NCBI GenBank assembly: GCA_046351395.1
Contig: JAXLYP010000003.1
Coordinates: forward strand, 124,001-188,000
Origin: CAYYKK01 sp046351395
Lineage (GTDB): Bacteria; Myxococcota_A; Polyangia; Polyangiales; Polyangiaceae
Reading direction: 5' to 3'
Length of the DNA: 64,000 nucleotides
The position numbers and the translations under genes were made by a program. Below the pieces are notes generated by a model, which searched no databases, was not told the origin of the DNA, and saw only the letters and a program-made list of their open reading frames with translations. This document shows, piece after piece, positions 52,544 through 61,828 of this stretch; within the stretch, counting starts at the first letter, position 1, and every line of letters starts with the position of its first letter.

Positions 52544-55090
52544 ATGCGCTCCGCACTCGGTCTCGCCGCGACGCTCCTCCTCTCGTGCGACGTGGGGCCA
52601 CAGCTCCCGCCCCCCGCGCCGAAGACGCTCGCGACGATCACGAGCGGGACCGCGACCCTCACGTTCGACTCCGCTGGGACCCTCGCGCTGTCGCGTGGAG
52701 ACACGACGCTCCTCCGCGTCGACCGCTCGGGGTTCGTCCTCGGGACGCTCGAGGTCACGAACGACCTCACGTACGACCCCTACCCGATCGCGGTCGCGAG
52801 CCCGCTCTACGTCGTTCCGGACGATCTCGTCTGGGCGGCGCCGACGGCGAGCGAACTCGTCTCCGCGACGAACGACGCGCTCCAGATCCGGCTCACGTAC
52901 CCGGCCGGCACCGCGCTCCTCGCCGCGACGGCCGGCCCCGCGGGGACGTTCGATCTGAAGCTCGTGCCCGACCACCCCGAGCGCGTCGGCTTCGTACGCC
53001 TCGCGGCGCACGCGAACGAGAAGGAAGGGTTTTACGGGCTCGGCGAGGTCTTCGACGACGTGAACCACCGCGGCAAAATCCGCGCGATGCAGCTCGAGCA
53101 GGACGGGACGACGGAGTCGAGCACGAACGAGGCGCACGTCCCCATCCCGCTTCTCATCGGTACGCGCGGTTGGGCCCTCTTCATCGACGATCCGCACCCC
53201 GGCGTGTTCGAGGTCGCGACGACCGAGCCGACGCTCGTCCAGGCGACGTACGGGACGGGCGTCGACTCGGCGCGCGGGCTCGCGTTCCACCTGTTCTCGG
53301 AGCCCGAGCCCCTCGATTTGACGAAGCACTACTACGACCTGACGGGCTACCCGCGCCTCCCGGCGCCCTGGGCGCTCGGTCCGCTCGTGTGGCGAGACGA
53401 GAACGACGATCAAGCGCAAGTCGTGAGCGACCTCGAGGTGATGCGCACGCTCGATCTACCCGCGACGGGCGTCTGGATCGATCGGCCCTACGCGACGGGC
53501 GTGAACACGTTCGACTTCGACGCGGCGAAGTTCCCCGACCCCGACGCGATGATCGCTCTCGCGCACGCGCTCGGGTTCCACATGGGGCTCTGGCACACGC
53601 CCTATTTGGATGAGTCGGATCCCTCGACCGCGACGCTTCGCAGCGAGGCGCTCGCCGCGAACGCCTACCCCGCGAAGAGCGGGCTCCAGCTCAACAAGTG
53701 GGGCGACCTCCTCGACCTCACGCGCCCCTCCGCGCGCGCGTTTTGGGGCTCTCACATCGCGCGGTACACCGCGCACGGGATCGATGGGTTCAAGCTCGAC
53801 TACGGGGAGGACGTCGTCGTCGGTATCACGGCGGAGCGCCTGCCCTGGTCGTTCTCCGACGGGAGCGACGAGCGCACGATGCACGAGCGCTACCAGCTCG
53901 CGTACCACTCGACCTACGCGGACGTGCTCCGCCCCAACCACGAGGGGCCGGACGTGGACTTCGCGGACGACGGGTGGTTCCTCCTCTGCCGGCACTCCAC
54001 CGTCGGCGATCAAGCGAACGCGCCCATCATCTGGCCGGGCGATCTGGACGCGTCGTTCGCGAAGTGGGCTGAGCACGTCGACGAGGATGGGGAGTCCTAC
54101 GTGGCCGTGGGAGGACTCCCAGCCTCCGTCATCGGAGGTCTCGGCCTCGGCGCGTCCGGGTTCCCGTTCTACGGCGCGGACACGGGCGGCTACCGGCACT
54201 CCCCTCCGGACAAAGAGCTCTTCACGCGGTGGTTCGAGCAGACCGCGCTCTCCACGGTGATGCAGATCGGGAACAGCGCGAACACGGTCGCCTGGGAGCC
54301 GGACGAGGCGACCGGCTACGACGGCGAGATGCTCCGCTGGTACCGCGACTACACGCGGCTCCACCTCCGACTGTTCCCGTATGTCTGGTCGCTCGCGCAT
54401 CGCCTCGCCGTGGACGGTCGCGCGATCCAACGGCCCCTCGGGCTCGCGTTTCCGTCGCTCGGGGTGCACCCGAACGACGAGTACATGCTGGGGGACGGGC
54501 TCCTCGTCGCGCCCGTCCTCGAGCGCGGCAAGACGAGCCGAGCAGTGATCTTCCCGCCCGGATCGTGGGTGAACTTCTTCGACGCGACGACGCACCGCGG
54601 GGAGGAGGTCGAGGGCGGGACCTCGGAGAGCGTGGACGCGCCGCTCGACGTGTTGCCGCTCTACCTCCGCGAAGGCGCGATCGTCCCCATGCTGCGGCCG
54701 ACGATCGACACGTTGTCTCCCACGACGACCCCGGCGGTCGTCGACTCCTTCGCGACGGCCCCCGGGGAGCTCTGGGTGCGCGTCGTGGGAGGTCCCAAGA
54801 CCTCCTTCGAGGTGTTCGATGGGACACTCCTCGAACAGGAGGGGACGGACGCGTCCGTCACGATCGCGATCACGCCCGGGACGGTCTTCCGCGAAGGCGC
54901 GATCTTCACGCTCGACGGGCTCGGCGGACCGCCCGGCGCGATCACGATCGATGGAACGACCCTCAAGAAATCTGCGCTGAGCGACATCGAGGGTCACCCC
55001 ACGAGCTACGCGATCGACGAGGCGGGCCGCGTGATCGTGCACCTCCAGCCCGGCCCGCACGTCGTCGTCGTGAGCCGCGCCGCGCCCTGA
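52544..55090 (+). CDS. Glycoside hydrolase family 31 lipoprotein
   Basis: 848 residues. The signal MRSALGLAATLLLSC is short but ends in a lipobox (LLSC). The N-terminal beta-sandwich has FYGLGEVFDDVNHRGKIRAM. The TIM barrel shows GVWIDRPYATGVNTFDFDAA, then GIDGFKLDYGEDVVVG with nucleophile Asp419, PIIWPGDLDASFAKW with the acid/base Asp500, and FPFYGADTGGYRHSPPDKEL. It ends with C-terminal beta domains. GH31 enzymes act on alpha-glucosides, xylosides or sulfoquinovosides; the sequence does not fix which. A surface-anchored enzyme would fit sugar scavenging outside the cell. It follows the oxidoreductase gene closely. Confidence 0.92.
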   Translation: MRSALGLAATLLLSCDVGPQLPPPAPKTLATITSGTATLTFDSAGTLALSRGDTTLLRVDRSGFVLGTLEVTNDLTYDPYPIAVASPLYVVPDDLVWAAPTASELVSATNDALQIRLTYPAGTALLAATAGPAGTFDLKLVPDHPERVGFVRLAAHANEKEGFYGLGEVFDDVNHRGKIRAMQLEQDGTTESSTNEAHVPIPLLIGTRGWALFIDDPHPGVFEVATTEPTLVQATYGTGVDSARGLAFHLFSEPEPLDLTKHYYDLTGYPRLPAPWALGPLVWRDENDDQAQVVSDLEVMRTLDLPATGVWIDRPYATGVNTFDFDAAKFPDPDAMIALAHALGFHMGLWHTPYLDESDPSTATLRSEALAANAYPAKSGLQLNKWGDLLDLTRPSARAFWGSHIARYTAHGIDGFKLDYGEDVVVGITAERLPWSFSDGSDERTMHERYQLAYHSTYADVLRPNHEGPDVDFADDGWFLLCRHSTVGDQANAPIIWPGDLDASFAKWAEHVDEDGESYVAVGGLPASVIGGLGLGASGFPFYGADTGGYRHSPPDKELFTRWFEQTALSTVMQIGNSANTVAWEPDEATGYDGEMLRWYRDYTRLHLRLFPYVWSLAHRLAVDGRAIQRPLGLAFPSLGVHPNDEYMLGDGLLVAPVLERGKTSRAVIFPPGSWVNFFDATTHRGEEVEGGTSESVDAPLDVLPLYLREGAIVPMLRPTIDTLSPTTTPAVVDSFATAPGELWVRVVGGPKTSFEVFDGTLLEQEGTDASVTIAITPGTVFREGAIFTLDGLGGPPGAITIDGTTLKKSALSDIEGHPTSYAIDEAGRVIVHLQPGPHVVVVSRAAP

Positions 55091-55140
55091 GCCGGATCTT
55101 TCGCGTGCAGCGACGGGCGCCGCCGACGCTACACTGAGGC

Positions 55141-56247
55141 GTGCTTCCTTCTGCCGGGCGCGTCGTCGGCGCCGCGATCCTCTGCGCGGTCGGCGCGAGC
55201 TGCCAGCTCGTCGCTGGGATCGAGCCGTGGGCCGCGGCCAGCTCGGGCGGCGGGGGCGCGTCCACGACGGCGACGACGACGAGCGGGAGCGAGACGGGGT
55301 CGTCCTCCTCGGGCTGCGACGTCCTCTGCAGCGGTTGCTTCGGCGGGGAGTGCGCGTGCGGCGTGTGCTTGCCCGTCGTCGTGAAGCTCAGCGACAATTC
55401 GAAATGCCTCGCGGGATCCCCGCGGTGCCTCGCGGCGGCGCCCGACCACGTGATGGTGATGAAGGGCGCCGGCACTTCCGAGGACGTGTTGCTGGTGCCG
55501 AAGGCGCAGCCCGCCGAACCCACGCCGAGCCTGGAAGCGGTGGACGTGAAGGACGTCGCCTGGTTCGAGGGGACGGGCTACGCGCTCTCGGGCACGGGCA
55601 TCTATTTCGGCGACGCGACCAAACCGTGGAGCTCTACGATCCAGATCCCGGATGCGCAGCCCTCGTTCCTCCGGCGCCTCGAGTTCTCTTCGAGCGCGGA
55701 TCTGCTCGTCTACGTCGACGACAGCCGTTCGCCGGACTCCGGGCTCTACCGGGTCGACCTGGACAAGCCGACGAACCTGCTCCCCGGGAAGCTCCTCACG
55801 GGCGCCACCACCGACGGGCAAGACCGCGCGTGGGTCGCGGTGTCCGCAGCGCAGCCCAGGCTCGAGAGCTACACGTCGGGCTTCGCCGGCTCCGACGTCG
55901 TGCCGCTCGACGGGCCCGCGGTGGATCTGGCCGGCGGAGGTGGGACCATCTTCGTCGTCCTTGCGGACGGCGCCGTCCTCGCGCGCTCCGCTGCGCCGCC
56001 GAGCAACCTCGTGCCGGTGCTCCTCAGCGCCGCCGTGACCACGAAGCGCATCGCGTGGACCCCCAAGTTCGTCTACGGCTCCGACGGGAAGTCGATCTTC
56101 CGCTGGTCCACGGCGCCGCCGTACGCGGTGGATGCCGCCTTCACGATCGACGCCCCCGACACGCTGGACTTCGCGGCGGACGAGCAGGGGCTCTATTGGA
56201 TCGATTCGATGGACCAGCTCCACCTGCTCGGGTTGAAGAACCAGTAG
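55141..56247 (+). CDS. Lipoprotein with Ser/Thr spacer and propeller-like domain
   Basis: GTG start, MLPSAGRVVGAAILCAVGAS followed by Cys. A short Ser/Thr/Gly spacer and a cysteine cluster (CDVLCSGCFGGECACGVCLP) precede a 290-residue part with blade-like repeats (DVAWFEGTGYALSGTGIYFG, DLLVYVDDSRSPDSGLYRVD, RIAWTPKFVYGSDGKSIFRW, DFAADEQGLYWIDSMDQLHL). Families of this kind, with YxxDG and LYWID strands, are common as exported proteins in Polyangiales. Its function is unknown. It is convergent with the DUF697-type gene. Confidence 0.7.
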   Translation: MLPSAGRVVGAAILCAVGASCQLVAGIEPWAAASSGGGGASTTATTTSGSETGSSSSGCDVLCSGCFGGECACGVCLPVVVKLSDNSKCLAGSPRCLAAAPDHVMVMKGAGTSEDVLLVPKAQPAEPTPSLEAVDVKDVAWFEGTGYALSGTGIYFGDATKPWSSTIQIPDAQPSFLRRLEFSSSADLLVYVDDSRSPDSGLYRVDLDKPTNLLPGKLLTGATTDGQDRAWVAVSAAQPRLESYTSGFAGSDVVPLDGPAVDLAGGGGTIFVVLADGAVLARSAAPPSNLVPVLLSAAVTTKRIAWTPKFVYGSDGKSIFRWSTAPPYAVDAAFTIDAPDTLDFAADEQGLYWIDSMDQLHLLGLKNQ

Positions 56248-56258
56248 CCTCGCGCGCG

Positions 56259-56828
56259 TCAGACCTCGTCGAGGAGCTTGCGCTTGATGGCCTCGAAGTC
56301 GTCCTCGCTGATGACGCCCTTGTCCCGCAGCTCCTTCGACTTCTCGAGCTTCTCGAACACGTCCCGGGACTGGCCCTGCTTCTTGTCCTTCAGGTCGGCC
56401 GCGACCTCTTTGCCCTTCTCGAGGTGCTCCTCGAACGCCTTCTTCGCCTTGTCGAAGTCGATCCCCGAGAACGTCCCGTTGCTCTCGAAGTGATTCACCG
56501 CCACCTGGCCGAGCGCGTACGTCGAGGCGCCGGAGAGGACGGACATCGAGAGGCCGCCGATCACCGAGCCGATTCCCGGGATGAACTTGATCGCGTTCGC
56601 CGCGAGCTTGGCGAGGATCGACCCCGTCATCGCGGACAGGAACACCTTGCCCTCGGACTCGGTGTACTTGACCTTGTAGAGCGTCGCGAGCTGCTTCAGC
56701 ATGTCGAGCTGGATGGCGCTCACGGCGGCGATGTCGAGGAGCGGCACGGGCACGAGCCCGGCGCCCACGGACCAAATGATGTGCTCGCGGATGATGCGCT
56801 CCGCCTCGCCACGGTTCTCGCGACTCAT
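56259..56828 (-). CDS. DUF697/YcjF-type membrane protein with C-terminal SHOCT motif
   Basis: From the ATG at 56828, 189 residues. Part 1 has the DUF697 pattern: AERIIREHIIWSVGAGLVPV, PLLDIAAVSAIQLDMLKQLA, KFIPGIGSVIGGLSMSVLSG, with two hydrophobic helices. The C-terminus ends with a SHOCT-like helix pair, LEKSKELRDKGVISEDDFEA then IKRKLLDEV. SHOCT often marks small membrane proteins with oligomerisation roles. It is divergent from the phosphoesterase gene with only 6 bases between the start codons, so the two promoters must overlap genes. Confidence 0.82.
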   Translation of the reverse strand: MSRENRGEAERIIREHIIWSVGAGLVPVPLLDIAAVSAIQLDMLKQLATLYKVKYTESEGKVFLSAMTGSILAKLAANAIKFIPGIGSVIGGLSMSVLSGASTYALGQVAVNHFESNGTFSGIDFDKAKKAFEEHLEKGKEVAADLKDKKQGQSRDVFEKLEKSKELRDKGVISEDDFEAIKRKLLDEV

Positions 56829-56834
56829 GCGGCG

Positions 56835-58577
56835 ATGAGGCCCCATTCCTTCCCGCGCTGCAAGCGCCGCAGCCTCTTCGCGTGGAGTGCGTGCCTGCTC
56901 CTCTCGAGTTGCACGTCTCCAGCCGGAAGCGATCCACCGCCGCGGAGCGCGGCGCCGACGAGCTCGGCGGCGGCTCCCGGACCGATCCTCGTGAGCGTCG
57001 TCGGCCTCGCGGATCTGCACGGGCACGTGGAGACGACGCCCCTCCTCGGGGGCTACGTCGCGAACCTCCGCGCGGCGCGCGCCGCGACGGGCGGCGGCGT
57101 GCTGCTCGTCGACGCCGGGGACATGTTCCAGGGCACGCTCGAGTCGAACCTCGGCGAGGGGCGCGCGGTCCTGCACGCGTACGGGGCGCTCGGCGTCGCC
57201 GCCGCCGCCGTCGGCAACCACGAGTTTGACTACGGACCCGCGGGCCCCGCCGCGACGCCTACGAGCCCGTCGGACGATCCGCGGGGCGCGCTCCTCGCGC
57301 GCATCCGGGAGGCGCCCTTCCCCATCCTCTCGGCGAACGTCGCCATCGCGAAGACGCACGCGCGCCTGCCCATCGGCGAGCCCTCCACGATCGTCCAGAT
57401 CGCGGGCGTGTCGTTCGGGATCATCGGGGTGACGAGCGCGGACACGCTCCAGACGACGGCGCACCCCAACGTGGCGGACCTCGAGATCAAGCCGCTCGCG
57501 TCCACGATCGAGGCGGAGGCGAAGCGCCTGCGAACCGAAGCGCGCGCGGACGTCGTCGTCGTGCTCGCGCACGCGGGCGCGAAGTGCCGCGGCTTCAGGA
57601 AGGGGATCGACGAAGATCAGTGCGAGAAGGACGCCGAGATCTTCAAGGTCGCGCGCGAGCTCCCGAAGGGCGCGGTGGACGTGATCGTCGCGGGTCACAC
57701 GCACCAGGGCGTCGCCGAGACGGTGAACGGCGTGCCCATCGTCCAAGCGTGGGCCTACGGGCGAGCGTTCTCGCGCGTCGACCTCTCGATCGAGCGGGGC
57801 CCGAGCGGCGCGAAGGTGGCCGGCTCGACCGTGTTCGAGCCGCAGGCGCTCTGCCCGGACGCGAAGGAGTTCTCCGTGACGTGCGCGCGGCCAGCGTACG
57901 AGGGATCCGTCCCCCAGCCCGACGCGGCGGTCGCCGCCGCGATCGCGCCCGACGTCGCGGCCGCCAAGGTGCGACGCGACGAGAACCTTGGCGTCGTGCT
58001 GAAGGGCAAGGTCCGGCGCGACTACGACCACGAGTCCGAGGAGGGAAACCTGTTCGTCGATCTCTTGCGCGAGGCGTACCCGACGGCCACCGTCGCGATG
58101 ACGAACGGAGGCGGCCTGCGCGAGGATCTGCCCGCCGGTCCTCTGCGCTACGGGAGCCTCTTCGAAGCGTTCCCGTTCGACAACAAGGTCGGCTTCGCGA
58201 CCCTCCGGGGCGCGGATCTCGTGAAGCTCCTCACGGAGCACATGCGGCAGAAGGGCGGCGTGTTGAGCGTCTCGGGGATCCGCGTGAGAGCGGCGTGCCG
58301 CGGCGCCGATCTGAAGGTCGAGGTCACCTACGACGATGGCAAGCCCGTCGGCGACGCGGACACCATCACGCTCCTCGCGAGCGACTTCATGCTCACGGGC
58401 GGAGACTCGTTCTGGGGATCGGTGCACCCGAGCGCGCCGACCCTCGAGGATGCCCTCGTCCGCGACGTGCTCGAGGCGGGCTTGAAGAAGCGGAGCGAGA
58501 TCGATCCGAGCGCGCTCGTCGACGAGAAGAACCCGCGCATGTCGTTCCCCGGGACGCGCCCCGTGCGCTGCCCCTGA
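56835..58577 (+). CDS. 5'-nucleotidase/metallophosphatase-type lipoprotein
   Basis: 580 residues. Lipoprotein signal MRPHSFPRCKRRSLFAWSAC with LLLSSC. Catalytic domain motifs: VVGLADLHGHVE, LLVDAGDMFQG, AAVGNHEFDYG, VVVLAHAG and VIVAGHTHQ, all metal ligands of the calcineurin-like fold. The C-terminal nucleotidase domain has VAMTNGGGLREDLPAGPLRY, SLFEAFPFDNKVGFATLRGA and LLASDFMLTGGDSF. UshA-type enzymes cut nucleotides or UDP-sugars outside the cell for phosphate and nucleoside uptake. An inserted segment with Cys (CRGFRKGIDEDQCEKDAEIF) is present between metal motifs. Confidence 0.92.
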   Translation: MRPHSFPRCKRRSLFAWSACLLLSSCTSPAGSDPPPRSAAPTSSAAAPGPILVSVVGLADLHGHVETTPLLGGYVANLRAARAATGGGVLLVDAGDMFQGTLESNLGEGRAVLHAYGALGVAAAAVGNHEFDYGPAGPAATPTSPSDDPRGALLARIREAPFPILSANVAIAKTHARLPIGEPSTIVQIAGVSFGIIGVTSADTLQTTAHPNVADLEIKPLASTIEAEAKRLRTEARADVVVVLAHAGAKCRGFRKGIDEDQCEKDAEIFKVARELPKGAVDVIVAGHTHQGVAETVNGVPIVQAWAYGRAFSRVDLSIERGPSGAKVAGSTVFEPQALCPDAKEFSVTCARPAYEGSVPQPDAAVAAAIAPDVAAAKVRRDENLGVVLKGKVRRDYDHESEEGNLFVDLLREAYPTATVAMTNGGGLREDLPAGPLRYGSLFEAFPFDNKVGFATLRGADLVKLLTEHMRQKGGVLSVSGIRVRAACRGADLKVEVTYDDGKPVGDADTITLLASDFMLTGGDSFWGSVHPSAPTLEDALVRDVLEAGLKKRSEIDPSALVDEKNPRMSFPGTRPVRCP

Positions 58578-58600
58578 GCCTCGCCCCCGAGCTCTTTTTT
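58576..58600 (+). terminator. Possible intrinsic terminator after the phosphoesterase gene
   Basis: GAGCCTCG and CGAGCTC can form an imperfect stem right after the stop codon, followed by six T (58595-58600). A T6 run in DNA this GC-rich is notable. Confidence 0.5.
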
Positions 58601-58648
58601 CGAACCCCGCGTTAACGCTCCGCGGGGGGCGGGCGTCGTGTCAGCACG

Positions 58649-59101
58649 ATGAAGACCCACACGATCCGCCCCACGAAGTTGCTCGCGATCAGCGCGTTGA
58701 CGGTCGTCGCCTCCGGGTGCGCCGCCACACCGAAGTCGACACCCGCGATCGTCCCGGAGACGAGCGCTCCCTCCCTGACGTCGACCAGCGAGGCCCCTCC
58801 CCCGCAGCCCACGGTCGAGACGATCTCGCACGTCGAGGCCCCGAGCGCCGGCATGGAGTCCGGCCGCATCGAGCGACGGTTGCCGGACGACACGCAGGTG
58901 ACACCGTCGATTCTGGAGCTCCGCGAGGAGCTCTATCGGCTCGAGGACTCGGACGCCGTGTTCGCGCGCACGGCTCACTTCCGCCCGCTCTGCGACGCCG
59001 ACGGATACCCGGTCGTCGGGAACGTCGTGCGCAAGGTGTCCGGCTACGGCGCGAGCTCGTTCTGCTCCGAGCTTCGAGCGCGGCGAGACGCGAAGAAGTG
59101 A
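58649..59101 (+). CDS. Small lipoprotein upstream of a ferritin-like gene
   Basis: MKTHTIRPTKLLAISALTVV is followed by ASGC. The 150-residue protein has a Ser/Pro linker and then a helical part (PSILELREELYRLEDSDAVF, ARTAHFRPLCDADGYPVVGN, SSFCSELRARRDAKK) with two cysteines. Its TGA overlaps the GTG of the next gene as GTGA, so the two are translated together. Its family is unknown; the context suggests that it works with the ferritin-like protein. Confidence 0.75.
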   Translation: MKTHTIRPTKLLAISALTVVASGCAATPKSTPAIVPETSAPSLTSTSEAPPPQPTVETISHVEAPSAGMESGRIERRLPDDTQVTPSILELREELYRLEDSDAVFARTAHFRPLCDADGYPVVGNVVRKVSGYGASSFCSELRARRDAKK

Positions 59102-59907
59102 TCTTCGAGCTCGAATCGCTGGGCGGCCCGTTCGGAAAGCGCCTCGGCAAGCGGCGCGCGCCGTTCGATCGGCTCGACTGGAGCGAGCCCGTCGATGCCC
59201 CGGCGGACGCGCTCGCCGCGGCGCGCGTCGTGTGGACGCAGACCGCGTTCAGCGAATACGCGAGCGCCGCGGCGTTCGCGGAGATCGCCGCGGCCCTCCT
59301 CGCGGCCTCCGCGCCGCTCGATCTCGTCGCCGCAGCGGGGGAGTTCATCCTCGAGGAGAGCGTGCACTGCGAGGTGTCCGCGCGGCTCGCGATGCGAGCG
59401 GGCGGAGCGGTCCCGCTCGAGGTGGATCTGCGCAAGCTCGTGCGCCCGCCGCGGTCCTCGGAGCCGATCCTCCGGGCGGCCGAGCTCCTCGTCCGAACGT
59501 CGTGCGTCGGGGAGGCGCTCACGCTGCCGCTCCTCAAGACGTCGCAGCGCGCCTGCACCTCGCCGCTCGTGTCGGAGGCGCTCGGGCTGATCGCGGCGGA
59601 CGAGTCGGCGCATGCGGAGCTCGGCCCGTGGTTCCTCGACTGGGCGCGAGATCGCATCAGCGACGAGGATCGCGCCGAGCTCGGGCGATCCGCGGGGGAG
59701 GCGATCCGCGCGTTCTGCCCGCTGTTCGGGCAGCCCTGCTCGAAGGACGCGGCGCGGCTCGGCGTGCCCACGTGCAGCGCCTACGACGCCGCGTTCCTCG
59801 ACGCGCTCGATCGGCGCGTGATCGCTCCGCTCGCCGCGCGCGACATCTCGATCCCATCGAGCGCCATCGCAGAGCTGCGGCGCGCCGCCGGGGCCGAACT
59901 TCAGTAG
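59098..59907 (+). CDS. Ferritin-like domain protein
   Basis: The GTG at 59098 is coupled to the previous stop. The 269-residue protein has ferritin-like four-helix motifs: AAAFAEIAAALLAASAPLDL, GEFILEESVHCEVSARLAMR with ExxxHxE, and SEALGLIAADESAHAELGPW with DExxHxE. These residues can bind a di-iron site. There is no signal peptide. It could oxidise a substrate or store iron, but neither can be shown. Overlaps the convergent gene by 7 bases at its 3' end. Confidence 0.8.
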   Translation: MIFELESLGGPFGKRLGKRRAPFDRLDWSEPVDAPADALAAARVVWTQTAFSEYASAAAFAEIAAALLAASAPLDLVAAAGEFILEESVHCEVSARLAMRAGGAVPLEVDLRKLVRPPRSSEPILRAAELLVRTSCVGEALTLPLLKTSQRACTSPLVSEALGLIAADESAHAELGPWFLDWARDRISDEDRAELGRSAGEAIRAFCPLFGQPCSKDAARLGVPTCSAYDAAFLDALDRRVIAPLAARDISIPSSAIAELRRAAGAELQ

Positions 59908-60497
59908 CCGTAGCCCGGTCGCACCGACGCGTTGAGCGTCGCGCCCGGCTTCTGCGCGTTCGGATCCACCTCGACGACGGCGCTCAGGCTGCCGACGTCC
60001 GCGTCGCACACGACGGGCAGGTTCACGTACGCCTCGCGAGAAGTTCCGTCGTAGAGGAACGACACCTCCAGATCGTTGCCCACCTCCTTCACCTGCGCGG
60101 GGCCCGTCCCGCCGTTCTGAACCTGGATCTCGGTGGCCGAGCCGAGGCGGATCTTCCCGCCGCTCGCGTGGTGCAGCGTGAGCACGATGTCGTTCCCGAG
60201 CTGACTCGGGCGCAACACCGCCTTGGCGACGACGTTCGGCGCGACCTCGGTGCCGCACCGCGAGGGCGGCGGCAGCATGTCGACGACGAGGTAGCCGCTG
60301 CTCTCCGGAGGTCGAGACCCGCCGTCGTCCGCGAGGCCGTCGTCTCCGCCCGCAGCGGCGGGTCCGTTCGTCTTCGGGCCCGTGGGCTTGTCGGCGGAGC
60401 AAGCGGTGTGAAGCGCGGCCGCCGCACCGACGAGGAGCTTCATCCGGAGGAGCGTTCGGTCTCGCACTCGAGCAGGACGGTCGGGGTCGCGCGCCAT
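59901..60497 (-). CDS. Exported protein, paralogue A of a tandem pair
   Basis: ATG at 60497 gives MARDPDRPARVRDRTLLRMK and the hydrophobic LLVGAAAALHTAC, like paralogue B. The signal lacks a normal lipobox (H at -3), so lipid modification is doubtful. The mature part is beta-rich, with RCGTEVAPNVVAKAVLRPSQ, LGNDIVLTLHHASGGKIRLG, KEVGNDLEVSFLYDGTSREA, PVVCDADVGSLSAVVEVDPN and the end RPGYGY. One disulfide is possible. Paralogue B starts 50 bases upstream on the same strand. Function unknown. Confidence 0.75.
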   Translation of the reverse strand: MARDPDRPARVRDRTLLRMKLLVGAAAALHTACSADKPTGPKTNGPAAAGGDDGLADDGGSRPPESSGYLVVDMLPPPSRCGTEVAPNVVAKAVLRPSQLGNDIVLTLHHASGGKIRLGSATEIQVQNGGTGPAQVKEVGNDLEVSFLYDGTSREAYVNLPVVCDADVGSLSAVVEVDPNAQKPGATLNASVRPGYGY

Positions 60498-60546
60498 GCG
60501 CGAGAGCGTACTACTGGAAGGGAGGGCGCGCGTCGGCGTTCGCCCA

Positions 60547-61128
60547 TCAGTAGCCGTAGCCGGCCGTGAGCGTGGCTCGGAGCGGGGCGTTGGGGATCTG
60601 CCTCGACGGATCGATGGAGACCATCGCCCGCATGCGGCCGACATCCGCCTCGCAGATGACGGGCATGTCGACGTCCACGTCGGGGGTCTGACCATCGTAG
60701 AGGAACGAGATCTCGAGATCGTTCCCGATCTCCTTCGTCACGGCGGGCATCGTACCGCCCCGATCGATCAGGATCTGCTCGGCGGCGCCTACCTTCACCT
60801 TCGTGCCGTTCGTCGACCGGAGGGTGAGGACGACGTCGTTCCCCTTTTGGCTCGGGCGCAAGAGGGCCGTCGCGGTGAGCTTCGTGGCCATCTCTCCACC
60901 ACAGCGCGACGGAGAGGGGACGGGATCGACGACCATGTACCCGCTCGTGAACGCCTCGCCGCTGGACGCGGAGTCGTCCTCGGGTCCCGTGCTCGCGAGG
61001 CCGCCGTCCGTCTTCGGCTTGTCCGCGGCGCACGCGGTCTGCACCGCCGCGGCCGCGCCGACGAGGATCTTCATGCGGAGGAGGGTCCGCTCACGCACAC
61101 GCTCGGTTCGGCTCGGTTGGCGCGCCAT
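60547..61128 (-). CDS. Exported protein, paralogue B of a tandem pair
   Basis: ATG at 61128 gives MARQPSRTERVRERTLLRMK, then ILVGAAAAVQTAC. The shared pattern with paralogue A runs along the whole length: LLRPSQKGNDVVLTLRSTNG, KEIGNDLEISFLYDGQTPDV, PVICEADVGRMRAMVSIDPS, and the end TAGYGY. Both keep the 18-residue basic extension before the hydrophobic part, so these starts support each other. The pair arose by tandem duplication. Confidence 0.75.
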   Translation of the reverse strand: MARQPSRTERVRERTLLRMKILVGAAAAVQTACAADKPKTDGGLASTGPEDDSASSGEAFTSGYMVVDPVPSPSRCGGEMATKLTATALLRPSQKGNDVVLTLRSTNGTKVKVGAAEQILIDRGGTMPAVTKEIGNDLEISFLYDGQTPDVDVDMPVICEADVGRMRAMVSIDPSRQIPNAPLRATLTAGYGY

Positions 61129-61204
61129 CTCGGCCAGGATACACCGCCCGGGCGGCACGCGCCGACCTCACCGGGGGCCGTGGGCCCCTTCGTGCCACCG
61201 GGGA

Positions 61205-61750
61205 TCAGGGGCCGAAGCGCCGCGCCACCAAGTAGATGGGCGCGACGAGATTGATTCCGACGAGGAGGCGGACGTCGTGGTGGAGCGTGACGCCCTCGTT
61301 CACGAACTGGTGCCCGAACTCGAGGGTGAACGTGTCGAAGAGCGCGTGCGCCGAGATGCCGTTCCGCATGCCCGCGCCCGTGTGATCGGCGAACGTCCCG
61401 ACGATGAGGTGCGCCTGGTAGAGGAGGTAGAGCATCTGGTTGCGCTCGTCGCCGAGGACGTTGACCCCGACGCCGAAGGTCGCCGCGAACGCGTCGAAGC
61501 CGAGATCGTCGTACGCGTAGCCGATCTCGGCGTCGAACACGCCGCGCCCGCCCGCAAACGGGTAGATGAACCCTCCCCCGATGTCCCCCGAGAGCCCCAC
61601 GCCTTTGTCGGGTCCGATTCGAAACGCGGGGCCAATCGCCCCGCGAAAGGAGGGGATCCAGAGGGGATCGTCGTCCGCGCGCGCGACCTCCGGGGCGAGC
61701 GCCGAGAACGCGAGGGTGGTGGCGGCGACGAGCGCTGCGAGGCGAGGCAT
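61205..61750 (-). CDS. Exported beta-barrel-like protein
   Basis: MPRLAALVAATTLAFSALAP with a cleavage site near ARA-DD: a Sec signal peptide without lipobox. The 155-residue mature part has strands with alternating residues (GAIGPAFRIGPDKGVGLSGD, GVFDAEIGYAYDDLGFDAFA, MLYLLYQAHLIVGTFADHTG) and ends with VAPIYLVARRFGP. This fits a small eight-strand outer-membrane barrel; family unknown. The gene follows the paralogue pair region on the same strand. Confidence 0.7.
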   Translation of the reverse strand: MPRLAALVAATTLAFSALAPEVARADDDPLWIPSFRGAIGPAFRIGPDKGVGLSGDIGGGFIYPFAGGRGVFDAEIGYAYDDLGFDAFAATFGVGVNVLGDERNQMLYLLYQAHLIVGTFADHTGAGMRNGISAHALFDTFTLEFGHQFVNEGVTLHHDVRLLVGINLVAPIYLVARRFGP

Positions 61751-61828
61751 GGCGTGGACGGGACAACGGAAGATACCCCCCGAGGGCTACACCTCGCCGG
61801 TCGATCGTTCGCGCACGGCGGGACCTTC

